This document shows, one piece after another, positions 31,801-45,101 of a DNA stretch of 64,000 nucleotides. Source of the stretch: Talinum fruticosum (Eukaryota > Streptophyta > Magnoliopsida > Caryophyllales > Talinaceae); NCBI GenBank assembly GCA_021018815.1, contig JAITYX010000032.1, positions 310,001 through 374,000 of the forward strand, read 5' to 3'. Below the pieces are notes generated by a model. The model did not search any database, was not told the DNA's origin, and saw only the letters and a program-made list of their open reading frames with translations. Made by a program: the position numbers and the translations under genes. The number at the start of each line of letters is the position of its first letter. Within the stretch, counting starts at the first letter, position 1.

Positions 31801-34800
31801 GTTGCTTGGCAGCTAGCACTTAAGCGCCCACGTGAACAAAAGGAAACTGGAAATAATAATGTTCCGGTGGGAGAAACTATATCAAATGAAGGAGATCTCT
31901 GTGTTCTTATATTTCGCTCGTTGATAAGTCCTGATCGACCGGTAATAATCATCTTCCATAGCAGTTCAATGGCTTTCCATGTATATTATGTCTCTATGTT
32001 GTGCCAACGAACCACGTCTCTCATGAGACTTAAGGGATGTATCAAAATTAGATGCCGATGGTCCTAGCCCTATAATTGGGAAGACATTTCCATTTTACCC
32101 CTGATAAGAAAAGCATGACAGACATGCTGCTTCACAATGACTAAGAAACAGAGGGTAGTTCTGTGAGAAAAAAAGGTTCAATCTATCATAATCTGTTGTG
32201 GAAATTATTTTCAATTGTGAACTTATCAACTCTGTTGGAAATGATTTCCCATTTATACAACATTTTACACCTTATTTCCATTTATCATTATGATCTGTTA
32301 GTGTTAGTTGACTACTGGCTTGTGGCCTTGGGCTCATGGTTTGGGTTTCGTTTTGTATGGCTGCAGGAGATTGAGTTCCTAAAGCAAGGAAGTTTCAGTC
32401 CTTCTGAACTTGATGCCTTGGTCTCCATCTTACAAATAGCTGGTGAAAAGTCTGGGCAGAGCAAAACCCTGGATAGAAGAAGTCCTTCTGGAGTTCCGTC
32501 TACGAACAAATCAATAGCCAGTTTAGAAGGCATGGGAATACGTGTATTTGGGCTTGATGGTTCGCATGTTGGTTCTTCCAGTAATGAGATATCATGGGAT
32601 ACAATTGCTGGTTATGAGCAGCAAAAGAGGTAGATGAGATTAAGCATTTGTCCTTTATGTTTGAAGAGATGGTAGGCTTAGTGAAAATCGCGAGATTACT
32701 CATTTTGGGCTCATGTCTTTGCAATCTAGCTGTGCTCATTTTTTATGGTGGTCATGATTTCAAATCTAACTGGATATAGTATAGCATGGTTTGAGGCATG
32801 GCAATGAGTCATATAGAAGTCAAATAAGTGGTTTTCTCGCCATTCAAACTCTGTTTATTTACCCAAGCAGTAGTAGACTACTAGTTAACAAGGATATGTG
32901 ACCAGCTTTAAAATAATGGTTATAATTTAGGATAATTTCATGATGAATCATGAAGCAGTGGTTACTGATACTTGACAAATGTGGAAGTCATTATGCGATA
33001 CTCCTGTCTATTTTGATCACTTATCTGTCTTGAATAATCTCATCAGATGGTTGTCAGTTTTCCTGGTTGGTTGCTTAGGGCATCATGCTGCCTGTGCTGC
33101 TTTATGCATTTTAATTTGCATCAATGATTTTTCTTGATTTCACCTAGAATTGGATACTTATTCTGGAATGATAACCTATAGGATTGATAAATAGGCAATC
33201 GTGATGCACTTTATTTGGCTCTCTGCTAAATATCCCGCCCCCTCTTCCAAAACCTGTTTTTTGGTTTTAATCCCCTGATCATCTCTTGCATAGAGAAATA
33301 GAAGATACAGTACTGTTGGCGCTGCGTAGTCCTGAAGTTTATGATGATATTGCCCGTGGAACACGGCAGAAGTTTGAATCAAATAGACCTCGAGCTGTCC
33401 TGTTTGAAGGCCCGCCAGGTTTGAATTATAGAATGATTGAATCTTATCTCAGCATTCTTTCTTTCAGTTCTCTATCACTGGAGATATGCAAATTATAGAA
33501 ATAAGAATATCTTTTTCAAGTTGATAAACTAGTAGATTTGGATTTGTTCTGGGGGCATTGTTCTGGGCTTTAGATCATAGGGAACTAAAGCAAAATGTGT
33601 TATTGTCTACTTATGGTTATTAGGCAATCAGCACCTTTTGTATCTGGCATCTAAAAATTTAGAATCTTCACCTACCAATTCTTATTGTAGGGGTAAGATT
33701 CACTGTAGGAGTAAAACTATGAACCTTACTTCACCCCCCCAACCTCCAAAAAAAAAAAAACAAAACAAATACGTGGAGAGGATTCTATCATATTGGCTTC
33801 ATTTGGTGTAGTTTGCCTAGTATTGTCATTTATAAGCTGAGTTTAAGTCTTTGTGAATCTGTCTTTTTCTCAGGTACTGGGAAGACTTCTTGTGCTCGTG
33901 TAATTGCTACTCAGGCGGTAAGAACTTAGTCTTGATGATGATCCTATAAGAGAAATTGCATATTTTATTTCTGAATTCTTTTTGTGCAAGTTTCATTACT
34001 ATGCTTACTGAAAGTTTGCCAAATTCCACCACTGTGCTTGGTGAAGTTAGTTCTTGTAGTATATTGTGACTCACTACTTCAAGGTCATTATTGCACAACA
34101 AATGACAATTTTCTTTCCATAAGTTGACGTGCCAAGATGAGCTTGGTTTTTTTGTCCTTTTAACTAATAGGCAGCTTGTATGAGGAAAAAATGGTGTTAA
34201 AGGTGGCCTTTATCCTTTGTTTGGACTTAGGAGAATTTGAGGCATGGGGGAAAAATTATTTTTCGTGTGGTAGAAGACTTGATATACAGCCACCACTACT
34301 AGTTTATATCCCTTATATTTTTCATTCAATTTTCTTTGTGTTGAGCCTTTGTTGTCCATATACAAGTGAGTTTTCATTTTCTGAATCAAAACCGGTTATA
34401 ATGGTTGGCTTGCTTTTTGATCGTGCTGGAAACCCTGGAAATTGGAGTATTTCATTTTTTTGTGCTTCTTCCTAATGTATTAATTCATGAAGCACCTTGT
34501 GTGGGCATTGAGATCGGTGAATTTGAGGCCAATCCGAGGGCGATAATTCATTACATAAGATGGTTCCAAACATGATTGGGATCCTTGGGGGTAGTTCATC
34601 AGCCCTTTAGTTGGCTCTGGATGACGATAGTTCTAGGCAAGGTTGTAACACTATGATTCAAAATGTAGTTTCAGTCTCAATTGCGATTTTAGTTTGGTTG
34701 TGGAATTGAAAAATTGCTCTCATGAGGCAATCATGTTGCACATCATGGGGTGAAAACACGGTTCACTCAACTCCAAAACTTTTCAAATAGGGCCATTTCG

Positions 34801-37800
34801 TTGTGGAACGGCCACATTTCGAATCCATGAGCGCTACATTCACATAAGTTGCTCATAGACCCTTGCATGCCTCAATTTATGCTCCACTTGCCTTCCTAGG
34901 TCCTAGTAGCCCTTGTACGGGAAGTCTAAATCAGTTGCAAGGACTCGGGATTGTCCTCCCATGACCATTCCAAATGCTGTAAGTCATGAGATTGAGCATC
35001 CTTGATGAGATGGACAAACGCTCATCTATTGTCAAAGGGTTGCGGTCAGTTGGTTCTAGTTACCTTTGTTTGATCTTTGTGTGGTCGTAATTTAAGGCTT
35101 TATGCTATGACAATCTTATGGCGATTGGTTCTTGTTTCTTCCATGTTTCAATTTTTGTTATCATTGGCTTCCTCTACTCTACACTTGGCTAGGTGGATGG
35201 ATACCAAGCTATTGTCCGAGTGCTACTTGTGGACTTGATTTGGATCCTCAGGATAAGTCTTAGCATCCTAATTATCTTTGGTTGGCATTTACATTCCCGT
35301 AATTGTAAGGTTTGGCAAAAATTGTTGAACAAAGTTTGTTTCAATTTGATCTTACCCTTTAACATGCCCCCTCCCCTCCTTTTTCAGGGTTAAAGTAATC
35401 ATTATGGCCTTTGTAGCTCGTTGTTCCTCACTTGAGGGATTTCTAAATCCTGTTTGAGGAATATCCTGACATGCCCATTATGTAACTCACAATCCCGGAC
35501 AGATGCCAAAATTTTATTTTTTCAGGCCGGCCTGTCAAGGACTTTCTTGGAGCCTTGGCAGTGTAAAGGGTATGCCTTATCAATGGCATGAAACAAGAGC
35601 CTGGCGCTCCTAATCCCGTTTGGCCTTTGCCTCCCTTTTCCTCGGTGCCTTTTGTTCAGCATTCTATTACCTAGTTCAAGTTCCTCTAATGGCCTTTGTT
35701 CAGTTGTAGCATGTTCATAGCATGCCTACACTATGAAGATGCTTTGTCATTGCAGGTGTGTCAATGGGTCCTAACCCCTCCCACGCCTCGGTTATTGTTT
35801 CTATCAGTCATCCTTAATTTAAAAAAGCTCAAGGCGCACAAAATCGCAAAGGGTCCTAGGTCGGGGCGGAGGTTTCGAGGCGAAAGCGTGGGCTTTTTGG
35901 AACGAGGCACACTTTCTAAAAATGCTTGAAAATCATTAGCAAGTAATATTTTTGTCGAATATGCTAGATGATGACATCAAATAAGTAATTAGATATCATT
36001 TTAACTACAAAAATACGACAAAGAGCCTTAGATTGTGATAACACAATGAATTCGCTACGATTTTCACTTAAAAAGTAAGCAAAAAAAAAAAAAGAAAAAA
36101 ATAGCACCAATTGAAAAAAATGTGCAACTAACACACTTACTCGGAATCTAATAAAGACAGAGACAAAAGAAAGAGAAGGGGGATGGGGAGAAAGGAAAAT
36201 AGCAAAAAAATAGAAAAAATGCCCATTGAGGCACGTGAGGTGCACGAGGCGCAACCGCCCACCGGCTGAGGTCGGAGGGCTTCTTGGAGGAGGAGCTGCC
36301 CTTCACCCCTTGAAAGGCACAAGGGGGTGGGCGTTGGGCTTTTGTGAGCCTAGGCTTGCTCGACGCGCTTTTTAAACTAAGTTACTACTTATGACTTTGC
36401 CATTCTTTCTTGGATCGTAGAAGGTGATTCTGAAAGCGGTTAAGAATGAACAAAATTTTAGTGTTTTGGTGGTGTACAATAGTGTTGAAATGATTTACGG
36501 TGATCCTAAAATAGTGAAAAACCTTTTGAATTATCACTAGGTTTGTTAAGATATTAGTTTACAACTTTTCAAAAATTTTCCAAAAATTGCAAAAAACCAT
36601 GGATAATATCCCCGATTTTTGGGCCTTAGAAGGAGTTGACCCCTACGCCTCTTAAACCCATTGGGACGTTAACAATATCCTCTTTTTGAATTTAGAAGAT
36701 CTTGATAGTTACTACTTACGACGTTGTCATTGTCTTTTGGATCTTAGAAGGTGATCCGAAAGTAGTGAAGAATGAGCAAGATTTTAGTGTTTTGGTGGTG
36801 TGCAATGCTAATAACTTAAGATATAGAATATATCTTATGTGCTTGACTGTACTAATCGAACCAATGACTATTCATGATTTCATAATTGAATCAATCGCTA
36901 TAGTGGTTCCCATAATCTCATCATTTTTTACTTCGCAATAACTCGGGATTTAATCCCATAGAGATAATAATTCAATGGGATGAAACTTAAAATAGCTAAG
37001 AATTTTTGAATTATCATTAGGTTTGTTAAGATATTATTTGACAATTTCCGAAAATTTTCCAAAAATTTTTTAAAAAATGGATAATAACCTTCATTTTTCG
37101 GTCTTGGAAAGAGTTGACCATTATGCCTCGGAAACCCCTTGGGACGTTAAGAGTATTCTTTTTATGAGTTTAGATAATCTTGATAATTAATACTTATAAT
37201 GTTGTCATTGTCTTTTTGATCTTAAAAGGTGATTTGATAGCGACCAAGAATGAACAAGATTTTAGTGTTTTGCTGGTGTACAATGTTGTTGAAATGATTT
37301 AGAATGGGCCTAAAATAGCTAAGATATTAATTATCACTAGCTAAGAACCCATGGATAATAGCCTTCATTTTAGGGTCTTGGAAGAGTTCACCACTATGCC
37401 TCCGAAACCCCGGGGATGTTAAAAGTATTTTCTTTATGTATTTAGATGATTTTGATGATTACTATTTATGACTTTGCTATTACTTTTGAATCTTAAAAGG
37501 TGATTCGAAGGTAATTAACAATAAACAAGATTTTAGTGTTTTAGTGGTGTGCAATGATGTTGAAATGATTTGGAATGGGCCTAAAATAGCCAAGAACCTT
37601 TTGAATTATCATTGGGTCCGTTAGGATATTATTTGGCGGTTTTCCGAAATTTCCCAAAAATTGCAAAAACCATGGATAATAGGCTTCATTTTTGGGTCTT
37701 AGAAGGAGCCGACCATTACGCCTCCGAAACCCCTTCGGATGTTAAAAGTATCCTTTTTGTGAATATTTAGATAATCTTGATGATTAATACTAATGACGTT

Positions 37801-40800
37801 TACATTGTCTTTAAGACCTTAGAAGGTGATCTGAAAACCGGCAAGAATGAGCAAGATTTTAGTCTTGATAGTCGGGAACCTTATGAATTGTCACTAAGTT
37901 TGTTAAGATATTATTTAATAACTTCATCAAAATTTCCCAAAAATTGCATAAAACCGAAGATAATAGCCTTCATTTTGGGCCTTAGAAGGAGTTGACCCCT
38001 ACGCGGCGCCTCTAAAACCCCTTGGAATGTTAACAATGTTCTCTTTATAAATTTAGATGATCTTGATGATTATTACTTATGACGTTGCCATTGTCTTTTG
38101 GATCTTAGAAGGTAATCTGAAAGTAGTGAAGAATGAGCAAGATTTTAGTGTTTTGGTGGTGTGCAATGCTATTAAAATGATTTAGAATAGGCCTAAAATA
38201 GTCAAGAACCTATTGAAGTATCACTAGGTTTGTTATGAAATTATTTGATAACTTTCCGAAAATTTCCGAAAATTGCAAAAATTATGAATAATAGCCTTCA
38301 TTTTGGGCTTTAGAAGGAGTTGACCCCTATGCCTTTGAAACGCCTTGGGACGTTAACAATATTCTTTTTATGAATTTAGATAATCTTGATGATTACTACA
38401 TATGATGTTGCCATTGTCTTTTAAATCTTAAAAAATGATCTCAAAGCAACCAAGAATGAGGAAGATTTTAGTGTTTTTTCTGATGTATAATGCTGTTGAA
38501 ATGATTTAGAATTGGCCTAAAATAGCCAAAAACCTTTTGAATTGTCACTAGGTATATTAAAATATTATTTGACAACTTTTTGAAAATTTTCAAAAAATTG
38601 CAAAAGCCATGGATAATAGCCTTCGTTTTTGGGTGTTGGAACGAAAGTTGACCACTACACCTCTTAAACCCCTTGGGACATTAAGGGTAATCTCTTTATG
38701 AATTTACATGATCGTAATGATTACTATTTATGACTTTGCTATTGCTTTTGAATCTTTGAAGGTGATCCTAAGGCAATCAAGAATGTGCAAGATTTTAGTG
38801 TTTTAGTGGTGTGCAATGATGTTCAAATGATTTATAATGGGCTTAAAATAGCCAAGAACCTTTTGAGTTATCACTTGGGTTTGTTAGGATATTATTTGAC
38901 AACTTTTCGAAAATTTTCCAAAAATTGCAAAACACCATGCATAATAGGCTTCATTTTTGGTTCTTGGAAGGAGCTGACCACTATGCCTTTAAAACCCCTT
39001 CGCACGTTGACAATATCCTTTTTATAAATTGAGATGATCTTGATGATTACTACTAACGATGTTTACATTGTCTTTTGGACCTTAGAAGGTGATCCGGAAG
39101 CGGACATGAATTAGCAAAATTTTAGTGTTGATAGCTACAAACTTATGAATTATCACTAGGTTTGTTAAGATATTATTTAACAACTTTACCAAAATTTTTA
39201 AAAAATTCCAAAAACCATGGATAATAACCTTCATTTTTGGGCCTTCGAAGGAGTTGCCCACTACGCCTCTGAAACCCCTTGGGATGTTAACAATGTTCTT
39301 TTTATAAATTTAGATTATCTTGATGATTATTACTTATGACGTTGTCATTGTCTTTTGGATATTAGAAGGTGATTCGACAAGTAGTCAAGAATGAGCAAGA
39401 TTTTAGTGTTTTGGTGATGTGCAATGCTATTAAAATGATTTAGAATGGGCCTAAAATAGTCAAAAACCTATTGAATTATTACTAGGTTTGTAAAGATATT
39501 ATTTGACAACTTTTCGAAACATTCTCGAAAATTGCAAAAAATTATGGATAATAACCTTCATTTTTGGGCCTTAGAAAGAGTTGACCACTCGGACCTCTCG
39601 AAACACATTGGGACGTTAACGATGTTCTTTTTATGAATTTAGATAATCTTGATGATTACTACTTATGATGTTGCCATTGTCTTTTGGATCTTAAAAAGTG
39701 ATCCCGGAGCAACTAAGAATAAGGAAGATTCTAGTGTTTTTCTGGTGTATAATGCTGTTGAAATGATTTAGAATTGGCCTAAAATAGCCAAGAATCTTTT
39801 TAATTATCACTAGATTTATTAAAATATTATTTTGCAACTTTTTGAAAATTTTCGAGCAAAAATCATGGATAATTGCCTTCATTATTGGGTCTTGGAGGGA
39901 AATTTTATCACTACGCCTCCGAAACCCTTGGAGACAATAAGGGTAATCTCTTTATTAATTTACATTGTCTTGATGATTACTATTTATGACTTTGCTATTT
40001 CTTTTGAATCTTATAAGGTGATTTGAGGACGGTTACAAATGAGCAAGATTTTAGTGTTTTAGTGGTGTGCAATGATGTTGAAATGATTTAGAATGGGCCT
40101 AAAATAGCCAAGAACCTTTTGAATTATCACTGGGTTTGTTAAGATATTATTTGACAACTTTTTGAAAATTTTTCAAAAATTGCAAAAAATCATGGATAAT
40201 AGGCTTCATTTTTAGGTCTTGGAAGGAGCCGACCATTACGCCTCGAAACCCCTTCGGACGTAAAAAGTATCCTTTTTATAAATTTAGATAATTTTGATGA
40301 TTAATACTAATGACGTTTACATTGTCTTTTAGACCTTAAAAGGTGATCCGAAAGCGATGAAGAATTAGCAAGATTTTAGTGTTGATAGCCAGGAACCTTA
40401 TGAATTATCACTAGGTTTGTTAAGATATTATTTAACAATTTTACCAAAATTTCCCAAAATTGCAAAAAAAACCATGGATAATAGCCTTCATTTTTGGGCC
40501 TTAGCCGGAGTTGACCCCTACGCCTCTCAAACCCCTTGGGATGTTAACAATGTTCTCTTTATAAATTTATATGATCTTGATGATTATTACTTATGACTTT
40601 GACATTGTCTTTTGGATTTTAGAAGGTGATGCGATAGTAGTCAAGAATGAGTAAGATTTTAGTGTTTTGGTCATGTGCAATGCTATTGAAATGGTTTAGA
40701 ATAAGCCTAAAATAGTTAAGAATCTATTGAATTATCACTAGGTTTGTTAAGAAATTATTTAATAACTTTCCGAAAATTTCCGAAAATTGTGAAAAACTAT

Positions 40801-43800
40801 GGATAATAACCTTCATTTTTAGGGCTTAGAAGGAGTTGACCCGTACGCCTCCGAAACACCTTGGGACGTTAATAGTATTCTCTCTATGAATTTAGATAAT
40901 CTTGATAATTACTGCATATGATGTTGCCATTATCTTTTGGATCTTAAAAAGTGATCCCAAAGCAATTAAGAATGAGGAAGATTTTAGTGTTTCCGTGGTT
41001 TATAATGTTGTTGAAATGATTTAGAATTGGCCTAAAATAGTCAAGAAACCTTTTGGATTATCATTAGGTTTATTAAAATATTATTTTACAACTTTTCGTA
41101 AATTTTCCAAAAATTGCAAAAACCATGGAAAATAGCCTTCATTATTGGGTCTTGGAAGGAGTTGACCACTACATCTCCGAAACCCCTTAGAACATTAAGG
41201 GAATCTCTTTATGAATTTACATGATCTTGATGATTACTATTTATGACTCTGCCATTGCTTTTGAATCTTAGAAGTTGATCCAAAGGCGGTTAAGATTGAG
41301 CAAGATTTTAGTGTTTTAGTGGTGTGTAATGATGTTGAAATGATTTAGAATGAGCCTAAAATAGCCAAGAACCTTTTAAATTATCACTTGGGTTTATTAG
41401 GATATAACTTGACGACTTTCCGAAAAATTTTCCAAAAATTGCAAAAAATCATGGATTATATAGGCTTCGTTTTGGGTCTTGGAAGGAGCCGACCATTACG
41501 CCTCCGAAACCCTTTCGGACGTTAACGAGTATCCTTTTTATGAATTTAGATAATCTTGATGATTACCGTCAATGACGTTTACATTGTCTTTCGGACCTTA
41601 TAAGGTGATCCGAAGGCAGGAGCAAGATTTTAGCGTTGATAGCCGGGAACCTTATGAATTATCACTAAATTTGTTAAGATATTATTTAATAACTTTATCA
41701 AAATTTCCCTTGCAAAAAAACCATGGGTAATAGCCATTATTTTTGGGCCTTGGAAGGAGTTGAACCCTACGCCTCTGAAACCCCTTGGGATGTTAACAAT
41801 GTTCTCTTTATAAATTTAGATGATCTTGATGATTATTACTCATGAAGTTGCCATTGTCTTTTGTTATTTTAGAAGGTGATCTCGAAAGATTTTAGTGTTT
41901 TGGTGATGTGGAATGCTATATTGATTTAGAATGCGCCTAAAATAGCCAAGAACCTATTAAATTATCACTAGGTTTGTTAAGATATTATTTGATAATTTTC
42001 CGAAAATTTCCCGAAAATTGCAAAAAACTATGGATAATAGCCTTCATTTTTGGGAGTTGGAAAGAGTTGACCACTTGTACCTTTGAAACACCTTGGGACG
42101 TTAACAATATTCTCTTTATGAATTTAGATAATCTTGATGATTACTACCTATGGTGTTGCCATTGTCTTTGGATCTTAAAAAGTGATCCCAAAGCCACCAA
42201 AAATGAGAAAGTTTTAAGTGTTTTCGGGTGTATAATTGTTGAAATGATTTAGAATTAGCCTAAAATAGCCAAGAACCTTTTGAATTATCACTAGGTTTAC
42301 TCAAATATTAATTTATAACTTTACGAAAATTTTTCAAAAATTGTAAAAAAATGGATTATAGCCTTTCCATTTTTGGAGTGCGGGAAGGATTTCACCACTA
42401 TACCTCCGAAACCCCTTGGGACATTAAGGGTAATCTCTTTATGAATTTACATGATTTTGATGATTACTTCGAAACCACTATGTCTTTGAAACCTCTTGGG
42501 ATGTTAACATCATCCTCTTTATGAATTTAGATGATCTTCATGATTACTACTCTTAGTTTAAAAAGCTCAAGGTGCATAAAAGCACAAAGGGACCTGAGGT
42601 GGACCGAGTCGAACTCACTAAAAAATGCTTAAAAATCATTACCAAGCAATATTTTTTGTCGAATATGCTAGATGATGACATCAAATAAGTAATTAGATAT
42701 CATTGTAACTACGAAAAATACCACAAATAGCCTTAGATTGTGATAACACAATGAATTCGCTACGATTTTCACTAAAAAAAGCAAGCAAAAAAGAGAAAAA
42801 TAGCACCGATTGAAAAAAAGTGCAACTAACCCACTTTCTCACAATCTAACGAAGACAGAGACAAAAGAAAGAGAAGGGGGAGGGGGAGAGGAAAATAGCA
42901 AAAAAACATAACAAAGCCCATTGACTTTTTGGAGGGGTGGGCTTCCCTTGCAAGGCGCAAGGGGTGGGCTTGGGGCTTTTGTGAGGCTAGGGCGCGCTTT
43001 TTAAACTAAGTAGTCATCCCTCGTGCTTTAGTGGTACCAAGGTTGGGACTTCAAAGTATGAACCTAAGTTGGGAAATTCCCATGGGACCTCTCCCAATGG
43101 AGTATTTTAGGCAAGGTGGATGGATGCAGTATCCTCCCGGGGCCCCTCCCGGACATGATTCTGCCCTTAAGTAGGGGTGTACGTGAGCCGAGCCGGCTCG
43201 CGAGCCCTCACGAGCCGGCTTGTATAAAGGCTTGCCAAGCCGAGCTTACAGCGGACCCGAGCCGAGCCGAGCTTGGACGGAACCAAGCTCGAGCTTGCAA
43301 TTTTGGAACTCGTAAGCTCGCCGAGCCAAACGATGACGAGCCGAGCATACGAGTCGAACGAGCTGAGCAAAGGAGCCTAAACGAACTTGGATATTGTTTT
43401 CTTAAGTGTGTATATTGTGATTGTTGAGAAAAAAGGAGTTTCAATAAAGTTCAAGTTTATGTTTTTATAGTAAGTATATAAAGTGTGACTTTGAACCTAA
43501 AAACAAGAGTTTAAAAGAAGCATAGGAAACTAACGAGTCAAGGACAAGCCGAGCTCAAACTCGAGCTTTTGATGAGCCGAGCTTAGGCTCGAGCTTTCGT
43601 GAGCCGAACTCAAGGTTGATTTTGCCAAGCTTGGCGAGCCACGAGCCGAGCTCCGAGCCTGGCAGGTTCGGGGTCGGCTCGGCTCAAATACACCCCTACC
43701 CTTAGGTAATGAGTTCGATCATTTTGCTTGGCCTTTGCATACCTGTAATGACAGGGCCTATCTCAAGAAGGGTTGGCACCGTTGTGCAAAATTTTTTATA

Positions 43801-45060
43801 GTTGGAAGCTGCTGGCATTATTGAGTTTCACAAAAGTTATTCTAAGCAGCATGTCTAAGAGACTGGGGTTTTACATTTTACGGAGGACATGTCACAAATT
43901 TAAACTCCATTACAAGTATATACTTGTGTATACATACATTAAATATAGAGACTACCAGAGGTTCTTTCCCATGATGGCATAATGTTTTGCCTTTGGCTCT
44001 GAGACACGTCAGAAGCCAATTGTATTTTCCTGTTACAGGTTTACAGCATATCAATTCAATTAGGACATCATGTTCTATGCTTCATTGTTTTGCACTTTCT
44101 GGTATCATACAGGGGGTTCCATTGTTGTATGTGCCATTGGAGGTTGTCATGTCCAAGTACTATGGTGAAAGTGAGCGGCTCCTGGGTAAAGTGTTTACTC
44201 TTGCCAACGAGCTTCCAGATGGAGCAATCATTTTTTGGATGAGGTATTATTTGCTACGTGTTATTATTGTTGTGTGCTCTTTCTACTGGGGCGGGGGTTC
44301 CTTGGATAAGTGGTGGGAAATGCTGAGGCCTTCATTTAAAAGGAAAAAAAAATTCATTTGTTATCATAAAACCGGAATCAAACCGCTGAGAGCAACTGCT
44401 GTCCAAAACCAAGATATATAGTGTGTGCGCGGGGTGTGTTTTCCTTTTTTTGTGAGGTGGTGTGTGTTTTGGACCGGGGGTGTTCAAATAAGAAGATTGT
44501 AAACTCATGAAAACATATTCATTTCAACGGGGAAGATGATTTTTTATATAAAACTGGAGTAAAATTGAACACCTATTTTGGTATGACATATCTTTCATTT
44601 CTGGATATTTGCAATTTTGTATGGCTGCTTCAATTCTTTAGTTTCCTACTGATCATATAAGCATTCTTGAAACTATGCAGGTTGATTCTTTTGCTATTGC
44701 TCGTGATAGTGAAATGCATGAAGCTACTCGACGAATCTTATCGGTGTTACTGAGGCAGGTAAAGCTTCATTTTCCAAACGAAGATTCTAAAGAGAATTGA
44801 CCATGGAGAGAAATGCATGGTCCAGATCGATAGCTGGCATAACTAAGTACTTGACACCATACCTCCATGTCTGGCATTTTAATGGAGGTTATATGTAAGT
44901 TGAATGAAGATTTGTTTTCAGAGCGGGAAGGAGGATCATATGCTCAAACACTCCTCCCATATTTGTTAGGATAAACATTGCTTGTTATTCCTCCAAAGTC
45001 GCATATTAGCTAATACAATCTGCTTCCATTAAGGATGCTCTTTTTCCTTCCCTTTGCCCC

Positions 45061-45101
<41 letters not shown>

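Larger units (their letters stand above)
36383..42552 (+). repeat. satellite array, ~325-bp monomer in a four-monomer higher-order repeat
   Basis: The anchor ATTTTAGTG recurs about 19 times (36455, 36781, 37259, 37530, 37856, 38142, 38465, 38792, 39119, 39400, 39728, 40048, 40373, 40656, 40981, 41305, 41627, 41889, 42211). Most spacings are 320-328. Every fourth monomer (37856, 39119, 40373, 41627) lacks about 42 bases after the anchor, and these variants are 1263, 1254 and 1254 bases apart, which defines a higher-order repeat. The first part of the array is less regular: one unit holds an extra ~150 bases and one is shortened. Short open frames recur in the monomer but are broken by stops in nearly every copy. 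Confidence 0.95.
33918..44112 (+). other. 10.2-kb intron 8 of the AAA ATPase gene
   Basis: The donor (GCG|GTAAGA, 33918) and acceptor (ATACAG|GGGG, 44112) flank exons whose proteins join as VIATQA|GVPLLYVPLE, right after Walker A. The intron contains in order: ~1.9 kb of unassigned sequence, a transposon copy (35814-36382), a satellite array (36383-42552), a second transposon copy (42553-43011) and a separate GAGCCG-rich MITE (43172-43698). All other introns in this gene are under 1.2 kb. Confidence 0.85.

Noticed and set aside
36702..42252. Recurring 60-90-codon open frames inside the satellite array, some sharing words such as [14 protein letters not shown] and MNLDNLDDYYL
   Set aside because: They arise because the ~325-bp monomer repeats. 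Most copies are broken by stops or indels, so a repeat protein is not supported.
43116..43444. Overlapping GC-rich frames on both strands near 43.2-43.4 kb
   Set aside because: They come from the GAGCCGAGC words of a non-autonomous MITE and have no transposase similarity.
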